Shown: positions 52,910 to 61,057 of the stretch, piece after piece
How positions within the stretch are numbered: position 1 is the stretch's first letter
How the letters are laid out: every line of letters begins with the position of its first letter
Assembly: GCF_900104535.1 (NCBI RefSeq)
Contig: NZ_LT629710.1
Coordinates: 1,426,001-1,490,000, forward strand
Direction of reading: 5' to 3'
From: Nakamurella panacisegetis
Lineage (GTDB): Bacteria > Actinomycetota > Actinomycetes > Mycobacteriales > Nakamurellaceae
DNA length: 64,000 nucleotides
Translations under genes and position numbers: made by a program
The notes under the pieces: model-generated
Databases searched by the model: none
Told to the model about the DNA's origin: nothing
What the model saw: the letters and a program-made list of their open reading frames with translations, nothing else

Positions 52910-53698
52910 ATGTTCCTCTCCGGTCGACCCACCGACCCGGTTGTCCCGTCGGTCGTGCGGCGCCTGGCCGGAGCCGAGGCCATCACCGCGGTCTGGCGCA
53001 ACGAACTCGGCGGCCTGACCTTCTCACTGGGCCACGGCCCGGGGCGGCGGTTCGTCAAGCACTCGCCGCCCGGCGGCCCCGACCTGCGTCGCGAGGTCCA
53101 ACGACTGCGGTGGGTCGCGCCGTACGCGAGCGTGCCGGCCGTCCTCGAGTCGGGATCGGACGAGCACGGCCAGTTTCTGCTGACGGCCGGCATCCCCGGC
53201 GAGAACGCCGTCACCGAGCGATGGCGGGCCGATCCGGCCGCCGCGGTCCGGGCGATCGGATCCGGGCTCCGCCGGTTGCACGACGCGGCGCCGGTCGAGG
53301 ACTGCCCGTTCGACTGGTCCGCGGACACACGTCGGACGGTGATCGAGGGCATGCCGCGCCAGGATCCGTCCCGATGGCACCCGATCCACGCCCATCTGGA
53401 TCACGACCGCGCCCTTGACATCCTGCGCAACCCGCCGCCGGTGGACAAGGCGGTGGTCTGCCATGGTGATTCCTGCGCCCCCAACACCCTGCTGGACGAG
53501 GCCGGGAACTATCGTGCCCTGGTTGATCTCGGCGCGCTCGGGGTCGCCGACCGCTGGGCCGACCTGGCCGTGGCCACCTGGTCGACGAACTGGAACTACG
53601 GCCAGGGCTGGGAACCGGCACTGCTGGACGCCTACGGCATCGACCCCGATCCCGATCGCACGGCCTACTACCGCCTGTTGTGGGACCTCGGTCCCTGA
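52910..53698 (+). CDS. APH(3')-like aminoglycoside phosphotransferase
   Basis: 262 residues, the usual length of APH(3') enzymes. Kinase-like motifs: Lys50 in RRFVKHSPPG, the Brenner motif VVCHGDSCAPNTLLDE with His185, Asp187 and Asn192, and the DFG-equivalent Asp206 in RALVDLGALGVADRWADLAV. The C-terminus YYRLLWDLG resembles the FYRLLDEFF end of APH(3'). It may phosphorylate an aminoglycoside antibiotic, or another hydroxylated small molecule; actinobacterial chromosomal copies are often not selected for resistance. CAGGCT lies 6 nt upstream. It opens a run of three forward genes with the dienelactone hydrolase and DUF6295. Confidence 0.88.
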   Translation: MFLSGRPTDPVVPSVVRRLAGAEAITAVWRNELGGLTFSLGHGPGRRFVKHSPPGGPDLRREVQRLRWVAPYASVPAVLESGSDEHGQFLLTAGIPGENAVTERWRADPAAAVRAIGSGLRRLHDAAPVEDCPFDWSADTRRTVIEGMPRQDPSRWHPIHAHLDHDRALDILRNPPPVDKAVVCHGDSCAPNTLLDEAGNYRALVDLGALGVADRWADLAVATWSTNWNYGQGWEPALLDAYGIDPDPDRTAYYRLLWDLGP

Positions 53699-53743
53699 GC
53701 CCGTACTCGCCCTCATCCACCCGACCGAGAAACGAAAGGTGCG

Positions 53744-54517
53744 GTGCACCAGCTCATGTCCGATTCCATGACCACCCGGACAATCAAGATCGCCGGTGAC
53801 GGCGGCGACGAGGTCGAGGCCTATGTCGCTCTCCCGGCCGAAGCACACCGGCACGGCGGGGTGATCGTCATCCATCACATGCCGGGCTTCGACCGTGGCC
53901 ACAAAGAGATCACCCGGCGGTTCGCCGAACTGGGCTACGACGCCATCTGCATCAACCTCTACTACCGCGACGCCCCGGGTGCGTCGCCCGACGACGCGGC
54001 GGCCGCCGGGCGGGCCAAGGGCGGCGTCCCGGACCACCGCCTCGTCGGCGACGTCGCCGGGGCCGCCGCCTACCTGCGTTCGCTGCCGAGCAGCAACGGC
54101 AAGGTGGGTGTCATCGGGTACTGCTCCGGTGGCCGGCAGAGTGTGCTCGCTGCCTGCACGGTCGACGTCGACGCCGCGGTGGACTGCTACGGCGCGTTCG
54201 TCACCGGGACACCGCCCGAGGGGTATCCCCTGCACATCGGCAACTTGGTGGACCAACTGCCGAACCTCCGGGCACCGTTGCTCGGCCTGTTCGGCAACGA
54301 CGACCGGTTCCCCAGCCCGGAGGAGGTGGACGAACTGGTCCGGATCCTGCAGGCCAACGGCAAGCAGGTGGAGGTCCACCGCTACGCCGGGGCCGGCCAC
54401 GCGTTCTTCGCCACCGACCGCCCGGCCTACCGGCCGGAGGCCGCCAAGGACGGCTGGGAACGCATCGCCGCGTTCTACGCCACCTACCTGTCCAGCGACG
54501 ACGATCGGGAGAGCTGA
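53744..54517 (+). CDS. Dienelactone hydrolase family protein
   Basis: 257 residues. Alpha/beta hydrolase of the DLH type: HHMPGFDRGHKEITRRFAEL, nucleophile Cys127 in GVIGYCSGGRQSVLAA, Asp187 in GLFGNDDRFPSPEEVDELVR and His219 in GAGHAFFATDRPAYRPEA. It hydrolyses a lactone or ester, as in chloroaromatic degradation, but no pathway genes adjoin. GTG at 53744 has GAAAGG 4 nt upstream; ATG at 53756 is an alternative without a close ribosome site. DUF6295 begins 4 nt after the stop. Confidence 0.92.
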   Translation: MHQLMSDSMTTRTIKIAGDGGDEVEAYVALPAEAHRHGGVIVIHHMPGFDRGHKEITRRFAELGYDAICINLYYRDAPGASPDDAAAAGRAKGGVPDHRLVGDVAGAAAYLRSLPSSNGKVGVIGYCSGGRQSVLAACTVDVDAAVDCYGAFVTGTPPEGYPLHIGNLVDQLPNLRAPLLGLFGNDDRFPSPEEVDELVRILQANGKQVEVHRYAGAGHAFFATDRPAYRPEAAKDGWERIAAFYATYLSSDDDRES

Positions 54518-54521
54518 AGCC

Positions 54522-54788
54522 GTGTGCACCTACCTCACCGTCCGGACCGACATCGACGGCAGCGCGAAAGGCCCTGGCGGGCAATGGTTCCACGTCACCG
54601 ACGGAGTGGTCTACTTCGATCATCCGGTGCACGCCATGGCCGATCACACGCTGAACATCGATTTCGCGTCACCGAAGGACGGCCCCGGGGCCAGAGTCGC
54701 GGTGGAGCTGACCGCCGCGTCCGCCCGCACCCTGATGGAAGCCATCCGGACCGCCCTGGATGCGGCCCCGGCCGAACTCACCGCCTGA
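54522..54788 (+). CDS. DUF6295 family protein
   Basis: 88 residues from GTG: VCTYLTVRTDIDGSAKGPGG, FHVTDGVVYFDHPVHAMADH, LNIDFASPKDGPGARVAVEL. It is small, soluble and beta-rich with conserved His in FDHPVHA and DHTLNIDF. The name is from memory of similar actinobacterial proteins and no function is known. It starts 4 nt after the dienelactone hydrolase stop, so they are cotranscribed. The poly-C tract lies 45 bp beyond its stop. Confidence 0.8.
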   Translation: MCTYLTVRTDIDGSAKGPGGQWFHVTDGVVYFDHPVHAMADHTLNIDFASPKDGPGARVAVELTAASARTLMEAIRTALDAAPAELTA

Positions 54789-54832
54789 CCGATCGCCCCC
54801 GGAACTCGACCCATCGCCTCCGGCACATCGCC

Positions 54833-54868
<36 letters not shown>

Positions 54869-54891
54869 ACCCCGCACCGACAGGACATCCC

Positions 54892-55218
54892 GTGACCGAA
54901 CGCGTCTGCTTCCTCCTGCAGATCAAGCCCGACATGCTCGAGCAGTACCTGCGGGCCCACGAAGTCGTATGGCCGGAAATGCTGGAAGCCCTGAGCCGGA
55001 CCGGGTGGCGGAACTACTCGCTGTTCGTCCGGAAGCCGGACGGGCTGGTGGTCGGGTACCTGGAGACGGACGACTACGCGGCCGCCCAGCGGGCGATGGA
55101 CGCCGAGCCGATCAACCTGCGGTGGCAGGCCATCATGGGCAAGTTCTTCGCCCTGCCCGAGGGAGCCCGGCCCGACGACGGCTCAGTCCGGCTGACCGAG
55201 TACTTCCATCTGGCCTGA
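54892..55218 (+). CDS. rhaM: L-rhamnose mutarotase
   Basis: 108 residues from GTG. VCFLLQIKPDMLEQYLRAHE followed by VVWPEMLEALSRTGWRNYSL is the RhaM/DUF718 fold; His in RAHE is the catalytic His position and VWPE is conserved. The enzyme converts alpha and beta anomers of L-rhamnose or a related 6-deoxy sugar. AGGA sits 6 nt upstream. A longer frame to 54760 would give an implausible polyproline tract from the C-run. No other rhamnose genes are next to it. Its 3' end overlaps the convergent pseudouridine synthase by 36 bp. Confidence 0.9.
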   Translation: MTERVCFLLQIKPDMLEQYLRAHEVVWPEMLEALSRTGWRNYSLFVRKPDGLVVGYLETDDYAAAQRAMDAEPINLRWQAIMGKFFALPEGARPDDGSVRLTEYFHLA

Positions 55219-56142
55219 CGTCCAGTTCTCCAGCCGGCGGCGGGACGCGAAATGACGTTCCTGCCCGGTGACCGGGTCGGTGAAGGCGATCTCGGCCGCC
55301 AGCAACTGCAGCGGCCGGGAGTAGTCGTCGTGCGGGACGTCGAGCAGGCGCGGGTAGAACGGGTCGTTCTCGATCGGGATGCCCAGGGAGTTCAGGTGCA
55401 CCCGGAGTTGGTGGGTCTTGCCGGTGCTGGGGTCGAGGCGGTACAGGGCCCGGTCGCCGCGCGCCTTGATCAACTCGACCCGGGTCACGGCGTTGGACTC
55501 CCCCGGCGTCTCGTAGGCGGTCGGCGTACCCCGGTCCTTGACGATGCGGCTGGTCACGACGTGCGGCAGGGCCAGATCGGGCCGGAAGCCGGCCACGGCC
55601 CGATAGGACTTGCGCACCTCACGGCGGGCGAACATGGTCTGGTACGCCCCGCGCTCCCGCGGGTTCAGGGAGAACAGCAGTACGCCGGCGGTGATCCGGT
55701 CGAGCCGGTGCAACGGCGACAGGTCGGGCAGATCCAGGGCCCGGCGCAACCGGACCACCGCTGACTCCACGATGTAGGACCCGTTGGGCAGGCTGGACAG
55801 GAAGTGCGGTTTGTCGGCGACCAGCAGATGGTCGTCCTGGAACAGCACGTCCACCTCGAACGGCACCCGGGGCTCGATCGCCGGGTCACGGTAGAGCCAG
55901 ACGAACGAGTTCGCCCGGAACGGCATCGCGTCGTCCACCGGGACACCGTCGACGTCGACCACCTCCGCCGCGGCCACCTTCGCCAGCAGGGCTTCCCGCT
56001 CGACGTGGAACCGGGCCAGCAGATATTCCAGCGTGGTGGTCCACGGCCCGCTCTCCGGGAGCCGCACCCGGCTGGGGTTCAACCCGTCCCGGATCGGCAA
56101 CGGCGGTGGCCGCCGCCCGGTGCGTTCCTGCCGTCGACCCAT
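55183..56142 (-). CDS. Pseudouridine synthase, RluA family
   Basis: 319 residues. Catalytic Asp148 in PLHRLDRITAGVLLFS, preceded by DVLFQDDHLLVADKPHFLSS and followed by KSYRAVAGF and LDPSTGKTHQLRVHLNSLGI, the RluA/RsuA core in standard order. An N-terminal 90-residue part may contain a degenerate S4-like segment. It modifies rRNA or tRNA uridines; which position cannot be told. ATG at 56142 has GGGA 4 nt upstream; GTG at 56151 is an alternative. The last 36 bp overlap the end of rhaM on the other strand. Confidence 0.92.
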   Translation of the reverse strand: MGRRQERTGRRPPPLPIRDGLNPSRVRLPESGPWTTTLEYLLARFHVEREALLAKVAAAEVVDVDGVPVDDAMPFRANSFVWLYRDPAIEPRVPFEVDVLFQDDHLLVADKPHFLSSLPNGSYIVESAVVRLRRALDLPDLSPLHRLDRITAGVLLFSLNPRERGAYQTMFARREVRKSYRAVAGFRPDLALPHVVTSRIVKDRGTPTAYETPGESNAVTRVELIKARGDRALYRLDPSTGKTHQLRVHLNSLGIPIENDPFYPRLLDVPHDDYSRPLQLLAAEIAFTDPVTGQERHFASRRRLENWTSGQMEVLGQPD

Positions 56143-56241
56143 TCGTCCCACGTTGCCACATGACGCGCCCTACGGCGCTACCCTGCAGATGCGCGCGGCC
56201 CTGCCGGACCGCAGCAGGCCACCAGGGCGGGGACGGCGCGG

Positions 56242-57732
56242 ATGAAACGACGGCAGCACACGTTCGTCGTGGTTGCCGTCCTGTTCGGTTTCGGCCTGAC
56301 TTCCTGCACGGGCTCGTCGACGGCTCCGGGCAGCTCCTCGGCCACCAGTGCCCCGCCATCGACCTCCATCGCGGTGACCAGTACGTCCTCCCAGCCACCG
56401 CTGTCCGAGGCGCCGGTCGGGTCGCCCAGCGCACCGTCGTCCGCCGAACCGACCCCGACGCCCGCGTCGTCCAGCGCACCGCTCACCCTGCAGAGCACCC
56501 ACGACCGGTTGTTCCAGCCGCTCCTGGCCACGCTCGCGCGGGATCTCCAGGGCGGCCGGGCACCGGCCTTCCTGGCGTCGTTCGCTCCGGCCCTGAGAAC
56601 GCGCGTCGGGCAGTGGTTCGCCAACGCCACCACCCTGGGGGTGGCGGCGGCGCAGTTCGTCCCGGCCGACGACTACTCCTCCGGGGCGACGGACGCGGCC
56701 GGAACCTTCAGCCGCACGGTGGTGCTGGGCATCCGAACCCCTTACGACGACGCGGGGACGCTGCCCGGAATCCCCTACCGGATCGATGTCGCCGTCAGTA
56801 CCAGCAAGGGACGGTCGGTGCTGACGGTGACCGGTTGGAAGCCGGCCTTCCTGGCCGACCCGCTGGACTGCGGCTGCAAGCTCGGCGTGGTGCACAGCGC
56901 CACGGTCGCGGTGGTGTTCGCGGCCGCCGACCCCGACCTGGCGTTCTGGTCGGCGTCGGCCCTGCGCGCGGCCTCTGACGCCGTCACCTGGGCCGATCAG
57001 CAGCTGGCCGGTTCGGGCTTGACCCCACCCCACGGCCAGGTGATCTTCCTGGCCGACCGGCCGTTCCGGTGGTTCCTGGGCGCCAACGCCCCACCCCAGG
57101 AATCCAACGTGACGGTCCCCCTGTCCGACGCGCTGGGACCGGGTCAGGGCGGTTCGCACGCCACCCAGTCCCGCATCGTCGTGATGCTACTGGGGTCGGA
57201 CCACGTCGTCGTCCCCAACGACGAGCAGGGCCGGGAATACGTCTCCGACGTGGCCGCCCACGAGTCCACCCACCAGTTGATGAACCGGAACTCCCAGCTG
57301 GCGTACCGGACCGACGACTCGCCGCCGACCTGGGGCGCCGAGGGCGTCGCCGTCGCCGTGGAGGTCCTGCACCGCCAGGCGCTGGGGGACGCCGGCGACA
57401 TCGGGTACCCGGAGCCGTACGACCCGGCAGACATCGACCCGGCGTGGCTGCGGGCCCATCTGTCGGACGCCATGCCCACCCGGAGCCAGATCTACAGTTC
57501 GTCGGCCACCGACAGCGCCGGTTACTACGCCCTGTCCGGGTCGGTGTTCCTCTACCTGAACCAGGCCTACGGCTATCGGACGATGATGCAGGTGGGCGCT
57601 GCCCTGTACGCCAAGGCCAACCAGAACCCGTTCGCCCTGTTCCCCGATCCCAGCCACCTCGGCGGCCACCTCCCGGTCGCCCAGGCCACCGCGAACTGGA
57701 GAGCCTGGTTCACCGGCCGGTACCTGGGCTGA
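56242..57732 (+). CDS. Lipoprotein with HExxH metallopeptidase-like domain
   Basis: 496 residues. Signal peptide with lipobox FGLTSC (Cys22), then a Ser/Thr/Pro-rich linker to about residue 85. A first domain (about 90-230) is followed by a peptidase-like domain with His340-Glu341-x-x-His344 in DVAAHESTHQLMNR and a possible third ligand, Glu, in TWGAEGVAVAVEVL about 25 residues on, the gluzincin layout. It is thus a probable cell-surface zinc peptidase with no named family that I can identify. The gene stands alone, 100 bp behind the divergent pseudouridine synthase. Confidence 0.85.
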   Translation: MKRRQHTFVVVAVLFGFGLTSCTGSSTAPGSSSATSAPPSTSIAVTSTSSQPPLSEAPVGSPSAPSSAEPTPTPASSSAPLTLQSTHDRLFQPLLATLARDLQGGRAPAFLASFAPALRTRVGQWFANATTLGVAAAQFVPADDYSSGATDAAGTFSRTVVLGIRTPYDDAGTLPGIPYRIDVAVSTSKGRSVLTVTGWKPAFLADPLDCGCKLGVVHSATVAVVFAAADPDLAFWSASALRAASDAVTWADQQLAGSGLTPPHGQVIFLADRPFRWFLGANAPPQESNVTVPLSDALGPGQGGSHATQSRIVVMLLGSDHVVVPNDEQGREYVSDVAAHESTHQLMNRNSQLAYRTDDSPPTWGAEGVAVAVEVLHRQALGDAGDIGYPEPYDPADIDPAWLRAHLSDAMPTRSQIYSSSATDSAGYYALSGSVFLYLNQAYGYRTMMQVGAALYAKANQNPFALFPDPSHLGGHLPVAQATANWRAWFTGRYLG

Positions 57733-57747
57733 ACTCGCCAGAGCCCC

Positions 57748-57753
57748 TACCCT
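57748..57753 (+). promoter_or_regulatory. Leaderless-type -10 box of the alcohol dehydrogenase
   Basis: TACCCT, 6 nt before the ATG at 57760. Confidence 0.5.
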
Positions 57754-57759
57754 GATCGG

Positions 57760-58779
57760 ATGGCAACGATTCGGGCCCTGGTCCTCGACGGACCCCGGCT
57801 GGCCTCGGTCCAGGACGTTCCGGCTCCGGTGGCCCGGCCCGGTCAAGCGGTGGTCGACGTCCATCGGGTCGGCGTGTGCGGCACCGACAGTGCCTTCTAC
57901 TCCGGGGAGATGGCGTATCTGGCCACCGGTCAGGCCCGGTACCCGCTGCGGCCCGGTCACGAATGGTGCGGCGTGGTCGCCTCGGTGGGTTCCGACGACG
58001 ATGCGCCGTGGATCGGCCGTCGGGTCACCGGCGACACCATGCTCGGCTGCCGGCAGTGTGAGCGGTGCCGGGCAGGCCGCTCACACCTCTGCGAGAATCG
58101 TTACGAGATAGGCGTTCTGGGTGGATGGAACGGAGCTGTGGCCGAGCAGGTGCTGGTTCCGGTGAGCGCCCTGCACATCCTGCCCGACTCGGTCGACGAC
58201 ACCGCCGGCGCGATGGTCGAACCCGGGGCCAACTCGCGCCGGGCCGCCGACGCCGCCGTGACCCCCGGCGTCGACCGGGTGGCCGTCTTCGGTCCGGGCA
58301 CCATCGGCCTGCTGGCCGCCGCGTTCGCCGCCGGCGCCGGTGCGGAGGTACACGTGATCGGCCGCTCGTCCGCCGGTCTGGACCTGGCCCGGACCCTCGG
58401 CCTGACGGCGTGGTCGATCCAGAACGTGCCGACGCTCCGGTTCGACGCCGTGATCGACGGCACCGACGGCGCCGAGATCCCCAGCGCGGCCATCGATCTG
58501 GTCGAGCCAGGAGGACGGATCATCTGCGTCGGGATCGCCGGCCGGCCCAGTCTGGTCGACACCCGCCGGCTCGTGGTCAAGGACCTGACGTTGACCGGTC
58601 AGCTGTCCGGCTCTCCGGCCATGGCCGCCACCATCGGTTCCTACGCCGACGGCAGCATCGACCCGGCGCCGTTGGTGGCGGCGACGGTCGGGCTCGACCG
58701 GGCACCGGACGTCATCGCGGGCTGGCGCCCGGACGACGCCGGCCCCGGCCCGAAGATCCACATCGATCCGCGGATCTGA
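57760..58779 (+). CDS. Zinc-dependent alcohol dehydrogenase (MDR family)
   Basis: 339 residues. Catalytic zinc ligands: Cys in VGVCGTDSAFYSG, and His/Glu in RPGHEWCGVV; the structural zinc is held by four cysteines in TMLGCRQCERCRAGRSHLCE. Cofactor fold: VAVFGPGTIGLLAAAFAAGA. It resembles sorbitol-, threonine- or galactitol-type dehydrogenases that oxidise a polyol. TACCCT 6 nt before the ATG gives it its own promoter. A phytanoyl-CoA dioxygenase-like gene converges on it 25 nt away. Confidence 0.94.
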   Translation: MATIRALVLDGPRLASVQDVPAPVARPGQAVVDVHRVGVCGTDSAFYSGEMAYLATGQARYPLRPGHEWCGVVASVGSDDDAPWIGRRVTGDTMLGCRQCERCRAGRSHLCENRYEIGVLGGWNGAVAEQVLVPVSALHILPDSVDDTAGAMVEPGANSRRAADAAVTPGVDRVAVFGPGTIGLLAAAFAAGAGAEVHVIGRSSAGLDLARTLGLTAWSIQNVPTLRFDAVIDGTDGAEIPSAAIDLVEPGGRIICVGIAGRPSLVDTRRLVVKDLTLTGQLSGSPAMAATIGSYADGSIDPAPLVAATVGLDRAPDVIAGWRPDDAGPGPKIHIDPRI

Positions 58780-58804
58780 GCTCGGCGACCCTGCGCGATC
58801 GGTT

Positions 58805-59611
58805 CTACCGGGCCCAGACCACCGGAAACAACGGATGGTCGAGTTCGGCCCCGGCCGGGAGTTCGTCGGCCAGCCCGGCGAACGGTGGTGACGTCGGCCA
58901 GCGACGGGGAGCGTGCCGGGCCTCGTCCGACAGGTACCGCAGGGACAGCACCCGGCGACGTCCGGGGAACGGGAAGCCGGGGGCGCCGTGCACGGTGAGG
59001 AAATCGAAGAAGATCGCGTCGCCGGGTTCCATCTCGTATCGGCGGATGGTGAACGCGTCTCGGTCCGCCTCGATGTCCGGCAGCTCGGCCAGACTGCCCT
59101 CCGGGAACCACTTCGCCTCACCGGCGAGGAAGGTGCGCGGCATCAGCCACGGCCCGCGATGCGTGGTGGCCACCAGTTCCAGGCAGCCCGCCTCCGGGAT
59201 GTGATCGACCGGGATCCAGGCACTCACCCCGCGGCCGTCGACGTTGTAGTACGGCTGGTCCTGGTGCCAGGGCGTGCGCTGCTTCGTGCCGCCCTCCTTG
59301 ACGAGCACGTGGTCGTGGAACAGCCGCACCGTAGGCGAGCCCATCAGTTCGCCGGCGATGCGGCCGGCCGCGCTGTGCCGGGCCAGATCCTCGATGTCGG
59401 GCACGTCGTTCCAGCGGCGGAAGTCCTCGGTGAACGCCCCCGGGTCGTCCGGATCGCTGGCCACCTGCGACAACGGTCCGGGGTGGGCCAACACCGTCTC
59501 GATCGCCCGTTCGGCCCGATCCACCTCGGCCGGGGTCAGGACGCCGCGGACCAGGACGACGCCGTCCCGCTGGTAGGTCCGGATCAGCTCCGGCGACAGC
59601 ATCTGCGTCAT
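58805..59611 (-). CDS. Phytanoyl-CoA dioxygenase-like Fe(II)/2-oxoglutarate oxygenase
   Basis: 268 residues. The iron facial triad is His and Asp in TPWHQDQPYYNV and the distal His in FDFLTVHGAPGFPF; Arg in RRVLSLRYL is the 2-oxoglutarate contact. An N-terminal YQRDGVVLVRGVLTPAEVDR is typical for PhyH-family hydroxylases of small molecules. Substrate unknown. Start supported by TACCAT 7 nt upstream. Confidence 0.93.
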   Translation of the reverse strand: MTQMLSPELIRTYQRDGVVLVRGVLTPAEVDRAERAIETVLAHPGPLSQVASDPDDPGAFTEDFRRWNDVPDIEDLARHSAAGRIAGELMGSPTVRLFHDHVLVKEGGTKQRTPWHQDQPYYNVDGRGVSAWIPVDHIPEAGCLELVATTHRGPWLMPRTFLAGEAKWFPEGSLAELPDIEADRDAFTIRRYEMEPGDAIFFDFLTVHGAPGFPFPGRRRVLSLRYLSDEARHAPRRWPTSPPFAGLADELPAGAELDHPLFPVVWAR

Positions 59612-59618
59612 GCGGTGG

Positions 59619-59624
59619 ATGGTA
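59619..59624 (-). promoter_or_regulatory. Leaderless-type -10 box of the dioxygenase
   Basis: TACCAT on the minus strand, 7 nt before the ATG at 59611. Confidence 0.55.
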
Positions 59625-59818
59625 GGTCCTCCGGCCACCAGGGGCCGACCCGAGGTGGTGCTGGCACCACGGGGGTCCTGGTGCGTGCTCCGTGGCTCCG
59701 GCCGGCTGGACGGGACAGACTCGTATGCACCGGCGGTGTCACGTATCAGTGCCCGGGCCGGGCCGCTCCTGCCACAGGAGCCACCACATCTCGAGCCTGG
59801 AAAGTTGAGCGACAGATC

Positions 59819-59998
59819 ATGACCACGTTGATGACCCGCATGCGGCCGATCGTCTCGCATCCCAGAGGTCTGCGTCGGCTGCAGCGGCGACCGGTGGGCC
59901 GCGTGCCCCTTCCGGCGGCCGAGGAACGGCTGGTCAGCGGTCCGGAACTCGAGGTCCTGCGAGCCAGGATCGTGGTGGACACCACGCGGCTGAAGTAG
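59819..59998 (+). CDS. Small hypothetical protein
   Basis: 59 residues from ATG: MTTLMTRMRPIVSHPRGLRR, then an Arg-rich middle and LRARIVVDTTRLK at the end. Third-position bases are mostly G or C, as in the neighbouring genes, which supports coding. There is no recognised domain and no strong ribosome site. The stop lies 23 nt before the sensor kinase start, but the kinase has its own promoter box. It could also be a chance frame. Confidence 0.45.
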   Translation: MTTLMTRMRPIVSHPRGLRRLQRRPVGRVPLPAAEERLVSGPELEVLRARIVVDTTRLK

Positions 59999-60008
59999 CG
60001 GCGTCGGT

Positions 60009-60014
60009 TAATCT
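60009..60014 (+). promoter_or_regulatory. Leaderless-type -10 box of the sensor kinase
   Basis: TAATCT, 7 nt before the GTG at 60022. Confidence 0.55.
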
Positions 60015-60021
60015 GACCAGG

Positions 60022-61053
60022 GTGACCGCTCCCCCGGACGATCCAGCGCCGCCAGCCGAACTTCAGCCGCTGTACAAGGCGATCCTGGACGCGGCGATGG
60101 ACGCCGTGATCACCATCGACCACCACGGCCGCGTCCTCGAGTGGAACATGTCGGCCGAACTGATCTTCGGTTACGGCGCCGACGAGGTACTGGGCCGCGA
60201 ACTGGCCGAACTGATCGTCCCGGCCGACACCCGTCAACGCCACCGCGCCGGACTGCACCGGTTGGCCGGGGGTGGCATGGCGGCGATGCTGGACCGCCGC
60301 GTCGAGGTGATCGCCCAGCGCGCCGATGGCCAGACCTTCCCGGTCGAGCTCACGATCACTCGCGTCGTCTCCACCGCCGGCGTGATGTACAGCGGGTTCC
60401 TCCGCGACATCAGCGATCGCCGACAACTGCTGGCCGACCTGCGGTCCAGCCGACGCCGTCTGCTGTCGGTGTCGGACGAGGCCCGGCGCCGCGTCGAGCG
60501 CGACCTGCACGACGGCGCCCAACAGCAGTTGGTCGCGGTGGCCATCGCCCTTGGCGCGGCCCGCAGCACGGTGGAATCCGATCCGGCGGCCACGGCGCAG
60601 GTGCTCGACACCGCACGGGACGTGTTGAACAGCGCCATTTCCGAGCTGCGCGAGTTGGCTCAGGGAATCCACTCTCCGACGCTGACCGAACGCGGGCTGC
60701 CGGCCGCTCTCCAGGAGCTGGCCCGCCGCTCGGCCATTCCGGTCGACGTGACCGTCGACCTGACCGACCGGTTGCCGGTCCAGGCCGAGACCACCGTCTA
60801 CTACTTCGTGGCCGAGGCCCTGACCAACGCGGCCAAGCACGGGGCAACGGCCGGTCGGGTGCAGGTCGATCTGAACGCCGGGACCCTGCGCTGCGTGGTC
60901 AGCGACGACGGACCGGGCGGAGCCGATCCGTCCCGTGGATCGGGATTGCGGGGCCTGGGTGACCGGATGTCCGCGGTCGACGGCCGGCTCCACGTGCACT
61001 CTCCCGACGGGGAGGGCACCACGTTGACCGCCACCATGCCGCTGGTGTTCTGA
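60022..61053 (+). CDS. PAS-domain sensor histidine kinase (NarL-partner class)
   Basis: 343 residues from GTG. PAS domain (about 15-140): ILDAAMDAVITIDHHGRVLE, then AELIFGYGADEVLGRELAEL and FLRDISDRRQLLADL. A HisKA_3 dimerization segment has the phosphorylated His163 in RDLHDGAQQQLVAVAIALG. The HATPase domain has YYFVAEALTNAAKHGATAGR, SDDGPGG and GSGLRGLGDRMSAVDGRL. There are no membrane helices, so it is cytoplasmic and the PAS may bind a ligand or cofactor. It converges on a NarL-type regulator 4 nt away, its likely partner. Confidence 0.93.
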   Translation: MTAPPDDPAPPAELQPLYKAILDAAMDAVITIDHHGRVLEWNMSAELIFGYGADEVLGRELAELIVPADTRQRHRAGLHRLAGGGMAAMLDRRVEVIAQRADGQTFPVELTITRVVSTAGVMYSGFLRDISDRRQLLADLRSSRRRLLSVSDEARRRVERDLHDGAQQQLVAVAIALGAARSTVESDPAATAQVLDTARDVLNSAISELRELAQGIHSPTLTERGLPAALQELARRSAIPVDVTVDLTDRLPVQAETTVYYFVAEALTNAAKHGATAGRVQVDLNAGTLRCVVSDDGPGGADPSRGSGLRGLGDRMSAVDGRLHVHSPDGEGTTLTATMPLVF

Positions 61054-61057
61054 AGTC

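Noticed and set aside
58765-58776. 12-bp palindrome GATCCGCGGATC
   Set aside because: It lies within the last codons of the alcohol dehydrogenase and is too short and too coding-constrained to call a site.
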